The notes under the pieces: generated by a model
The model's input: the letters and a program-made list of their open reading frames with translations, nothing else
The model's database searches: none
Told to the model about the DNA's origin: nothing
Position numbers and translations under genes: made by a program
Part shown: one piece after another, positions 16,123-21,125 of the stretch
Position numbering within the stretch: the first letter of the stretch is position 1
Layout of the letters: the number at the start of each line of letters is the position of its first letter
Origin: a bacterium
GTDB taxonomy: Bacteria > Dependentiae > Babeliae > Babeliales > UASB340
Reading direction: 5' to 3'
NCBI GenBank assembly: GCA_030630075.1
Contig: DAOVNS010000015.1
Coordinates: 1-21,125 of the forward strand
Length of the DNA stretch: 21,125 nt

Positions 16123-17643
16123 TTACCAAGAAAGACCTGTTTTTGCCCAAATTGCCCATCCTTCGAGTGCATTATTATTTTGTGCAAATTCATATGAACC
16201 ACCAATTCCTAGCATTACTGGATATTGACATTTGTTCCATTGATATCCCAAAGCACCATAAATTTTATGTGTAACTTGAGAAGGGTTCGTAATGGTATCA
16301 AAATCTAAATCTTTATTGTTAATAGAAGCGTTTGTTCCTGCCTGTGCGCCTTCATAAGCATAGGCTTGACTTGTATCTGCTGCTGTTAAAACAGAAAATC
16401 CATTTGCTGTACTTGTATTATATGTTACGCCCGCAACTGCGTATTTATCATTTTCCCATAAATATCTTAAGCTTGTGAGTTCTGATTCTTTTGCGTATAA
16501 GTTATAACCAAGATCTAAAACAAAACCTTTTATATTGAATGCAAGATTTACAATTGCATCAACCATGCTTCCTGGAGTAACTCTGATATCTTGTGTTAAA
16601 ACATTTGCAAAAGGGAAAACGCCTCTTTTGCCTTGTTCGCCAGCTAATTCATAATAACCAGCTTGAGCTCGTGTTTTATTTACATCTGGGCGATTAAAAC
16701 CTAAAGTACGTTTTTCGATACCTTCAAAAAGATATTTATAGTTTGCAACAATGCTTAAAGCAATCGATTTATTTTTTGTTTTCCATAAAGTTAATGCATA
16801 ATCTAATCCTGCACCAAGTCCCCAGTGTTGACCGCAACCATGAACTGGTTCAAAAATAAATTCTCCTTTGGGTGTTTTTCCGGTTGGAATTAACATTGCA
16901 AGATTTATTGCTATGCGAGAATTTGCCTTTTCCCAAAATGTGTAGCCCAACATTACATCAATATCTGCTATTCCAGATGTGCTGTGAGAGCCGCTATCCA
17001 TTTTTGCATAATTTAATGGAGCTTGAAGATTGTGTTCCGTTGAGTTTGCAACGTTTCCTGAAAGATAATCCAGAAAACTTTTTTCTGTTCCTTCTGCCAC
17101 GCCAGGTAGTTCTTGTTTTGTGTCTGTTCCAATTGTTGTGATATTCATGTCGTTTCTGACTTTTACAATCGGAGTGTTGATTCTGAAAAATAATCCATCA
17201 AGAATTGCATCTAAATCTTGGTTTAAGCTTAACCTTGCACCAAAGACTTCTTGGTATGGATCGAATTTATAGGTTGCGTTTAAATTTCCGCCCCCAGTAT
17301 TGTGATCATGAATTATAAAACCGTTTTCTAATAGGGCGCCTTCTCCTTCTTCATCAACACTTATTTGATTAACTATTCCTGTTGTTCCACCTCTATCAAA
17401 TCCAAAGTATTTACCTATATCGGATTTATTATCGGATTCTTGATAAAAAGGTACGATTTGAAATGTTCCATTGTATAAAGTATTAGATTTTCGATATAAA
17501 TTTTTGTGCCATGTTGTGTATTCCATCGGAAGATTGTTTAATTGATCTCGCGGCATCAAAAATGTTTTATTTGAATAAGTTTTTGGCATTGCGGTAGAAC
17601 ACAAAACACATAAAACAACAAAACTATATAATAGTTTTTTCAT
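16123..17643 (-). CDS. Outer-membrane beta-barrel protein, paralogue 2 (506 aa)
   Basis: Signal peptide MKKLLYSFVVLCVLCSTAMP, then a barrel of the same family as the gene at 14592. It shares the N-terminal KTFLMPR...MEYTTWH block, the middle EFIFEPVHG and YLFEGIEKRT blocks and the C-terminal NNALEGWAIWAKTGLSW, and ends in an aromatic residue as barrels do. The two differ most in loop-like stretches rich in Gly, Asn and Thr (for example around residues 85-130 and 400-440), the usual pattern of surface loops under diversifying pressure. GGAG (17651-17654) seven bases upstream supports the start. It leads the two-gene barrel transcript and has a candidate promoter with a dyad about 70-110 bases upstream. 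The exact role (porin, adhesin, host contact) is not visible. Confidence 0.85.
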   Translation of the reverse strand: MKKLLYSFVVLCVLCSTAMPKTYSNKTFLMPRDQLNNLPMEYTTWHKNLYRKSNTLYNGTFQIVPFYQESDNKSDIGKYFGFDRGGTTGIVNQISVDEEGEGALLENGFIIHDHNTGGGNLNATYKFDPYQEVFGARLSLNQDLDAILDGLFFRINTPIVKVRNDMNITTIGTDTKQELPGVAEGTEKSFLDYLSGNVANSTEHNLQAPLNYAKMDSGSHSTSGIADIDVMLGYTFWEKANSRIAINLAMLIPTGKTPKGEFIFEPVHGCGQHWGLGAGLDYALTLWKTKNKSIALSIVANYKYLFEGIEKRTLGFNRPDVNKTRAQAGYYELAGEQGKRGVFPFANVLTQDIRVTPGSMVDAIVNLAFNIKGFVLDLGYNLYAKESELTSLRYLWENDKYAVAGVTYNTSTANGFSVLTAADTSQAYAYEGAQAGTNASINNKDLDFDTITNPSQVTHKIYGALGYQWNKCQYPVMLGIGGSYEFAQNNNALEGWAIWAKTGLSW

Positions 17644-17713
17644 CTACTTTCTCCTTTTCTTCTTTTCTTCTTTTTATATCAGAACATATTTTTGTAAAAC
17701 TACGATCATAGAC

Positions 17714-17742
17714 ATACTAATATTATTGGAATTTGTATACAA
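17714..17742 (-). promoter_or_regulatory. Candidate promoter for the barrel genes
   Basis: TTGTAT (17737-17742, minus strand), a 17-base spacer and TAGTAT (17714-17719) would give a leader of about 64 bases before the ATG at 17643. Each hexamer matches consensus in 4 of 6 positions. Confidence 0.4.
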
Positions 17743-17753
17743 GGGTTTGTATA
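17736..17753. promoter_or_regulatory. Operator-like dyad overlapping the barrel promoter
   Basis: TATACAA and TTGTATA are perfect inverted 7-mers separated by GGGT. The dyad overlaps the -35 hexamer proposed for the barrel genes, the position expected of a repressor site. The TTTGTATA half-site also occurs twice as a direct repeat here. AT-rich DNA makes such dyads by chance, so this is tentative. Confidence 0.4.
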
Positions 17754-17822
17754 GATTTGTTTTAGTTGTTTATATTTTACGTATAGATAAAAGTAGAAAA
17801 ATGTTGAATTAAAACTTAAACT

Positions 17823-17866
17823 AAACAAAGAAGGCCCCGGTAAAAAAAACGGGACCTTCTTTGTTT
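17823..17866 (-). terminator. Terminator after the USP gene
   Basis: Arms 17823-17839 and 17850-17866 pair over 16 bp with one mismatch around a loop that is mostly A. The outer pairs are AAACAAAG with CTTTGTTT, so the minus strand ends in a T-rich tail. The right arm touches the USP stop codon. Confidence 0.88.
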
Positions 17867-19602
17867 TAGTCAATTATTGAATTAAGATAGTCCATTGTTT
17901 CTTTATCTAATTCTTGTTCTTTTAAATTGATATTATATTTTTGCAATAATTGCTGTTTAATTAAAACAAAAAGACGATTCTTTTGCGGTGTTGGGGCTGC
18001 TTTTCTATTAAATAAATCATTAAGCTGTTTTAATCGACTTTTAATTTCCGGATCATTAATTTTTACAAATTCTTTTTTAACTTCAGCTTCTGCTGGTCGA
18101 GCTTCTACTGCGGGTTGAGCTTGTGCCGCAATTCTAGCCAAACGTTCTTGTTCTTGTTGTTCTGCAAGTAGTTGTCTTTGTTCTTCTTGACGTCTTTGTT
18201 CTGCAAGTCTTCTTTGTTCTTCTTCTTGACGTTGAAGTTGTTCGGCAAGACGACGATCGGCTTTTTCTTGTTCTCTGCGAATTCGCTCACGCTCAAGTTC
18301 TTGCACTCGTTGTTGTTCTGCGCGTTCAAGTTCTTGTTGACGTTGTTGTTCTGCAAGTCGTTGTCTTTGTTCTTCGTGTTGCGCGCCGTGTTCTCTGCGA
18401 ACTCTTTCTTGTTCAAGTTGCGCTAAACGTTCTGTTTCTTCCTGTTGTTTACGATCAGCTTCTTGCTCTTTTCTTTTTGTTTCTTCTTTTTCGCGAGCAA
18501 TTCTTCGTGCATCTTCATCTTCTTTTTGTGCTTCCAGACTAAGACGAATAGCTTTTGCTAATTCATCTTCTACTCTTGGTGCCGGAGCACCTGCTTCATG
18601 CTCTTGAACAACGAGTCTTTGTTCTTGTGGCGGTCCAGCTCCTATAGCATTTTTTTTGAGTTGATAGAAAAGAATGTATGGAGTATTATTTGGACTTACT
18701 ATTCCAGCTTCAGCAATTTTTTTAATTTCTTCTAAATCTACTGGAGCAACTTTGGCATCGTCATATCTATACCAATTTTTATTTTCAGAGTCTTTAACAT
18801 ATGAATAATAGTGACCAGCATTAAAACTTAAACCGCTGTGACAAATAATTCCAACTAAATTGTATTCTGCTGGTCTAAGCATTGGATTAATTAAGTATTG
18901 TTCTAAATTTAAGTTTAATTTGAAAGGGATTACTTTATTATCTTTTTGAAATCCCAGGGGAGTTTCTTTTTCTCGTCCAAGACGTATAACTAAAATATTT
19001 GGTAGTTTATAAATAACTTTTTTTATTCCTTCATTATCAAAAAAGTTATAAATGCCTTCATCAAAAGAAAATTGGTTTTGCAATCTAAGTATTTTCGGTG
19101 ATTTATCCAGCGACGCTAAATATGCTGTGGCACAAAATTGAATGTGTTCAGGTGCTATATTTATTTTTGTTGTGAAAATATCTTGTGCTTCTGGTGGTAA
19201 TCTATCCAAAAGTTGAGTTAAAAATTCTGCGGAGTCTTGCATTCCAGGTGAATTTTGGAAAAATTCTTGTCTTTGTTTGACACTAAAATTCCTTGGTTCT
19301 ATTACGCCTATTGCCGGTTTATTTAGTTCTTCCATTAAATTGGCAAGATGCAGAGAAATTGAATTGGGTTCAAGACGTGCTTTGTTTGCAGTTAAACCAT
19401 TACTTAATTCTTTTACATTTGCTAAGCATTGAATCCCGGCATTCATGTAACAACTAGCGCCAAAATTTTGCAATCCTGCGTTTTGTGCATTTACAGAAAA
19501 ACCTATTGTTGAAACGAGTAAAATTAAATTTAATATTTTCTTAAAACATGTTTTGTTAAAACTTGTTTTGTTAAAACTTGTTTTGTTAATTATTTTTTTC
19601 AT
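17866..19602 (-). CDS. Secreted USP-family deubiquitinase with UIM and long coiled coil
   Basis: Predicted ubiquitin-specific cysteine protease of eukaryotic type. After a signal peptide (to about SVNA-Q, residue 40) comes the Cys box GLQNFGASCYMNAGIQCL with the nucleophile Cys51. The QDSAEFL block follows at 122-128, then the His box YNLVGIICHSG...AGHYYSYV with His264, and WYRYDDAKV with the Asp at 281/282. All catalytic boxes are thus present and the domain (about 43-316) is compact, without a zinc-finger insertion. Residues 345-358 (EDELAKAIRLSLEA) fit the ubiquitin-interacting motif. About 130 residues of Glu/Gln/Arg-rich coiled coil follow, then a small helical C-terminal domain (about 510-578). 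Start supported by GGAGG (19612-19616) and a strong promoter. Bacteria have no ubiquitin system of this type, so a host target is inferred. Secretion to the periplasm only, or a nonfunctional copy, cannot be excluded. Confidence 0.92.
   Translation of the reverse strand: MKKIINKTSFNKTSFNKTCFKKILNLILLVSTIGFSVNAQNAGLQNFGASCYMNAGIQCLANVKELSNGLTANKARLEPNSISLHLANLMEELNKPAIGVIEPRNFSVKQRQEFFQNSPGMQDSAEFLTQLLDRLPPEAQDIFTTKINIAPEHIQFCATAYLASLDKSPKILRLQNQFSFDEGIYNFFDNEGIKKVIYKLPNILVIRLGREKETPLGFQKDNKVIPFKLNLNLEQYLINPMLRPAEYNLVGIICHSGLSFNAGHYYSYVKDSENKNWYRYDDAKVAPVDLEEIKKIAEAGIVSPNNTPYILFYQLKKNAIGAGPPQEQRLVVQEHEAGAPAPRVEDELAKAIRLSLEAQKEDEDARRIAREKEETKRKEQEADRKQQEETERLAQLEQERVRREHGAQHEEQRQRLAEQQRQQELERAEQQRVQELERERIRREQEKADRRLAEQLQRQEEEQRRLAEQRRQEEQRQLLAEQQEQERLARIAAQAQPAVEARPAEAEVKKEFVKINDPEIKSRLKQLNDLFNRKAAPTPQKNRLFVLIKQQLLQKYNINLKEQELDKETMDYLNSIID
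18154..18375 (-). repeat. In-frame DNA repeats encoding the USP coiled coil
   Basis: A 33-base block occurs at 18154-18186 and again at 18343-18375 with one mismatch. The offset is 189 bases, exactly 63 codons, so the repeated peptide (EQRQRLAEQQ-like) stays in frame. Shorter variants of TTCTGCAAG and TTGTTCTTC fill the region between. This suggests recent internal duplication and possible length variation of the coiled coil. Confidence 0.8.
19543..19587 (-). repeat. Triplicated 15-bp unit in the USP signal-peptide region
   Basis: Three tandem copies of AACAAAACAAGTTTT (the third with one change) encode NKTSF, NKTSF, NKTCF at residues 6-20, lengthening the n-region ahead of the hydrophobic core. 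The period is exactly five codons, so copy-number change would keep the frame. Confidence 0.85.
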
Positions 19603-19605
19603 TTT

Positions 19606-19618
19606 TTATAACCTCCAT
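19606..19618 (-). promoter_or_regulatory. Shared translation leader ATGGAGGTTATAA (USP gene)
   Basis: The same 13 bases as upstream of secreted gene B. The GGAGG core at 19612-19616 has a 9-base spacer to the USP start codon. Here the embedded ATG is out of frame with the gene. Confidence 0.7.
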
Positions 19619-19671
19619 GGTTTATGTAAGAACACCTTATATAAAGATGTTATTATCCATTTATTAATATT

Positions 19672-19699
19672 ATTATGATTCAGTTAGTAATAATGTCAA
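19672..19699 (-). promoter_or_regulatory. Promoter of the USP gene
   Basis: Perfect TTGACA (19694-19699, minus strand), a 16-base spacer and CATAAT (19672-19677, five of six) lie about 70 bases before the start codon. It is the best sigma70-type match I found in the window and suggests the gene is transcribed on its own. Confidence 0.6.
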
Positions 19700-19813
19700 C
19701 CGGGTTATTTCTTGATGTTTGTTTCTATTTGCAATTTAGACCAGGAGCGAATAAAAAGTGAAGCTTTTTGATTTTAAAAGTATAAAAAGGATGTTTTTTA
19801 AGTAAAAATGAGA

Positions 19814-20119
19814 CTATTTGATTGTTTTTGATGCTGCATCAAGATAAATATCAAGGCTTTTTTTGAGGTTTTTTAACATAAAAAAGTGATAATCCGCAAA
19901 ATCGTTATATTCATCTATTTTTTGCATACAATTTATATATTCAACCCGATCTTTTGGTTCAACAATAGATGGTGGAAAACCTGTTTGCAGTAATAATAAA
20001 TTCATTAATAATCGTGCAACTCGACCATTTCCATCAATAAAAGGGTGAATTTTAACAAACTTGTAGCTTGAGATTGTGTGAGAGGTCAAGAATGGGATGG
20101 AAGAGCATGAGCCTTCACC
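19814..20119 (-). pseudogene. 5'-truncated Fic-domain (AMPylase-type) gene
   Basis: Fic enzymes usually transfer AMP from ATP to a hydroxyl of a target protein. The core motif HPFIDGNGRVAR is complete, including the catalytic His, and is preceded by YKFVKI and followed by LLMNLLLLQTGFPPSIV and DRVEYINCMQKID, all typical of the C-terminal half of Fic domains. The N-terminal half, where the fold's first helices and in many members the flap lie, is missing. The open frame begins right after a stop in the neighbouring inverted repeat; the only available start is a TTG at 20123-20125 with no ribosome site. The break coincides with the left edge of the transposase element at 20120. I call it a decayed remnant, though a short expressed fragment cannot be excluded. 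Confidence 0.8.
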
Positions 20120-20178
20120 ACCCAACGTTTACACATTGGGCTAAATACTTGGTGCCGCATCCTTACGGAAGCTTAATT
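20120..20178 (+). repeat. Left inverted repeat of the RAYT element
   Basis: Its 14-base outer part (20120-20133) and 44-base inner part (20135-20178) match, as reverse complement, 20801-20814 and 20732-20775 respectively, without a mismatch. It contains the small hairpin GCATCC-TTAC-GGAAGC (20157-20172), a shape recognised by Y1 transposases. It abuts the break in the fic gene. Confidence 0.9.
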
Positions 20179-20191
20179 AAAATTTTCTGAT

Positions 20192-20644
20192 TTAACTTAT
20201 GTTATAACGTTTTAGCAGAAGACTTAGTTCTTTATCAAAAGACATTTGCTTGTGATGAACTTCTTGGTTTTTGATATATTTTTGGAGTCTAGATAATGAT
20301 GCACTATCTACTGTAAATACACCGTACCCATTTTGCCAAGAAAAATCTTTTACAAAATTTTCACACATAAATCTTGAAGAATTAGATTTTATACGACAAA
20401 CAACTTCGGGGATTTCTCCCTTCGGCGTTTTTTGAATTAATATGTGAATGTGATCACAAGTTCCACCGATTTCTAACAACAACCATTCTTTTCGTTTAAT
20501 TATTTCTTCTATATATTTGTACAGCGATTTTTTAATTTCATGGTTAATATATGGATTTTTATTCTTTGTTCCCCATACAAGATGATAATATATTGCGGAA
20601 TGTACTTGCCCTGAACCCAACCGCAGAAGTTTTGATAAAAACAT
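20192..20644 (-). CDS. REP-associated / IS200-like tyrosine (Y1) transposase
   Basis: HUH-type single-strand DNA transposase of 150 aa. The metal-binding HUH motif is DHIHILI (His65, His67) and the catalytic Tyr is Tyr123 in LQKYIKNQEVHHK; WQNGYGVFTV before it and YYHLVWGTKNKNPYI near the N-terminus are family signatures. The first ~16 residues (MFLSKLLRLGSGQVHS) replace the usual short lead and look translated from a REP-like stretch (GGTTCAGGGCAAG). AGGGA lies just 3 bases before the ATG at 20644, an awkward spacing, so expression may be low. The gene lies between inverted repeats carrying hairpins, the substrate arrangement expected of RAYTs. No tnpB or second gene is present. Confidence 0.88.
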   Translation of the reverse strand: MFLSKLLRLGSGQVHSAIYYHLVWGTKNKNPYINHEIKKSLYKYIEEIIKRKEWLLLEIGGTCDHIHILIQKTPKGEIPEVVCRIKSNSSRFMCENFVKDFSWQNGYGVFTVDSASLSRLQKYIKNQEVHHKQMSFDKELSLLLKRYNIS

Positions 20645-20731
20645 GATTCCCTAAATGATATTTAATATTAATTTATTTTTTCAAGCTATCATGTGATAAA
20701 GCAAATGTAAAAAAGTCTATATTTACATACA

Positions 20732-20814
20732 AATTAAGCTTCCGTAAGGATGCGGCACCAAGTATTTAGCCCAATGGACCCCCCTGAGTTTATCGAAGGG
20801 TGTAAACGTTGGGT
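20732..20814 (-). repeat. Right inverted repeat of the RAYT element
   Basis: Copy of the left repeat in reverse orientation, with 25 bases (20776-20800) where the left copy has one (20134). Matching segments are 20732-20775 and 20801-20814. The hairpin that can fold beside the transposase lies at 20738-20753. Confidence 0.9.
20776..20800 (-). repeat. REP-like palindrome inserted in the right repeat
   Basis: Read on the minus strand it is CCCTTCGATAAACTCAGGG plus GGGTCC. It strongly resembles the very common dispersed palindrome CCCTTCGACAAGCTCAGGG of many bacterial genomes, with two substitutions in the loop. Its absence from the left repeat suggests an insertion into (or loss from) one arm. 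Confidence 0.75.
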
Positions 20815-20846
20815 GCCTCGTATGCCCTGTGTAAATCTGTGTAAAA

Positions 20847-20975
20847 TCACTCCCACTCCCACATCCGCTCCCACATCCGCTCCCATTCCACTCCCGCTCC
20901 GCTCCCCAAAATCCCACATCCGCTCCCCAAAATCCCGCCAAAATCCACTCCCGCTCCCACATCCCATCCTCCCCA
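20847..20975. repeat. GC-rich low-complexity hexamer tract
   Basis: Part of the 415-base stretch 20645-21059 without a gene, which otherwise holds an AT-rich spacer, the right inverted repeat and a terminator. The tract is built from CCGCTC, CCACTC and CCACAT units, including the 12-mer CACATCCGCTCC in tandem and repeated CCCCAAAATCCC. It is sharply more GC-rich than the surroundings and purine/pyrimidine-biased. The minus strand has at least one four-run G3+ pattern (20950-20974) able to form a G-quadruplex. Confidence 0.85.
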
Positions 20976-20988
20976 AATTTTACGCATT

Positions 20989-21014
20989 AAAAAAGGCCAG
21001 CGTTTTCGCTGGCC
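20989..21014 (-). terminator. Terminator of the third barrel gene
   Basis: Perfect 8-bp stem GGCCAGCG/CGCTGGCC (20995-21002 with 21007-21014) around TTTT, followed on the minus strand by six T (20989-20994). It lies 45 bases past the stop of the gene entering from the right edge. Confidence 0.92.
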
Positions 21015-21059
21015 AATATTTATTTCTTCGCTTAAAGCAAAGTCGTAAATTTATCGGGA

Positions 21060-21125
21060 TTAGAAAGCAACGCCGACTTTGCCCCAGATACCCCAATTTT
21101 CGATTTGTTCGCCGCTGTCGCTTGC
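21060..21125 (-). CDS. C-terminal end of a third outer-membrane barrel paralogue (partial)
   Basis: Only the last 21 codons lie inside the window; the gene continues beyond 21125. The minus-strand translation ends ...GEQIENWGIWGKVGVAF followed by a stop. This lines up with NNALENYAIWTKLGLSF and NNALEGWAIWAKTGLSW at the ends of the two barrels at 14592 and 16123: same final strand, same spacing of W and G, and a terminal aromatic residue. A terminator follows. The codons are more GC-rich than those of the other two paralogues, so it may be a diverged or separately acquired copy. Confidence 0.82.
   Translation of the reverse strand, partial: ASDSGEQIENWGIWGKVGVAF

Larger units (their letters stand above)
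20120..20814 (-). mobile_element. RAYT (REP-associated transposase) element with inverted repeats
   Basis: About 695 bases: two inverted repeats of 58 matching bases flank one Y1 transposase gene. Classic RAYT loci have the gene between REP sequences in opposite orientation, and this one fits that plan. No target-site duplication is visible at 20119 and 20815, as expected for HUH/Y1 enzymes. The copy interrupts or borders a fic remnant; the lost fic half is not on the other side, so a deletion or rearrangement accompanied or followed insertion. Domestication rather than free mobility is possible. Confidence 0.75.

Noticed and set aside
18105..18426. Open frames on both strands within the USP gene
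   Set aside because: They are shadows of the repetitive coiled-coil codons; the composition (poly-Asn/Lys or Leu/Phe) follows from the repeats and no start signal is present.
20110..20824. Target-site duplication around the RAYT element
   Set aside because: Bases outside 20120 and 20814 do not match beyond chance; none is expected for Y1 transposases.
20847..20975. Possible CRISPR array
   Set aside because: Units are only 6-12 bases, without regular spacers of 25-40 bases, and no cas gene is nearby.
20723..20976. Two overlapping minus-strand open frames of 79-80 aa rich in Gly, Trp, Glu and Ser
   Set aside because: They translate the low-complexity hexamer tract and the right inverted repeat (FDKLRG is the REP palindrome read as protein). 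They have no ribosome site and no conserved start.
20815..21059. Missing N-terminal half of fic on the right of the RAYT element
   Set aside because: No frame here shows Fic-like sequence; it is the GC-rich tract and a terminator, so a simple insertion into an otherwise intact fic gene is not supported.

Overview
The window is strongly AT-rich bacterial DNA. It has compact operons, clear Shine-Dalgarno sites, tight intrinsic terminators, Sec signal peptides and outer-membrane beta-barrel proteins, so the cell is Gram-negative in architecture. A secreted eukaryotic-type deubiquitinase, a Fic-domain remnant and a DUF1703-type AAA-ATPase/nuclease point to a host-associated, probably intracellular bacterium living with a eukaryote. 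My best guess is Candidatus Dependentiae (TM6) or a lineage with a similar lifestyle. This is an inference from gene content; a marker-gene tree would settle it.

Layout. (1) 3-2896, minus strand: a small secreted hypothetical protein, then the translation/nucleotide operon tsf-pyrH-frr, which ends in a terminator at 664-705. (2) 3183-5076, plus strand: rpmF-plsX-TPR membrane protein, closed by a strong terminator at 5098-5139. (3) 5306-11952, plus strand: gltX-fabD-fabG-(AAA-ATPase/PD-DExK)-acpP-fabF. This is a fatty-acid elongation cluster preceded by glutamyl-tRNA synthetase and interrupted by an accessory gene; it ends at a bidirectional terminator (11961-12010). (4) 12062-19602, minus strand: five consecutive genes for exported proteins. 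Two are hypothetical proteins with near-identical signal-peptide DNA, two are paralogous outer-membrane barrels, and one is a USP-family deubiquitinase with a ubiquitin-interacting motif and a long coiled coil. (5) 19814-20988: a mobile or decayed patch with a 5'-truncated fic gene and a REP-associated tyrosine transposase between ~58-bp inverted repeats. One of those repeats carries an extra 24 bp containing a REP-like palindrome. A GC-rich low-complexity tract follows. (6) 21060-21125: the last 21 codons of a third barrel paralogue leaving the window.

How the parts fit together. Regions 1-3 are housekeeping: translation factors, UMP kinase, and the link from malonyl-ACP loading (FabD) through condensation (FabF), reduction (FabG), carrier (ACP) and acyl-phosphate formation (PlsX). 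Regions 4-6 look like a surface/host-interaction island. The most notable gene is the secreted USP, which keeps the Cys and His boxes, the downstream Asp and a UIM. The best structural novelties are the shared leader plus signal-peptide module among the secreted genes and the RAYT element whose left end coincides with the break in fic.
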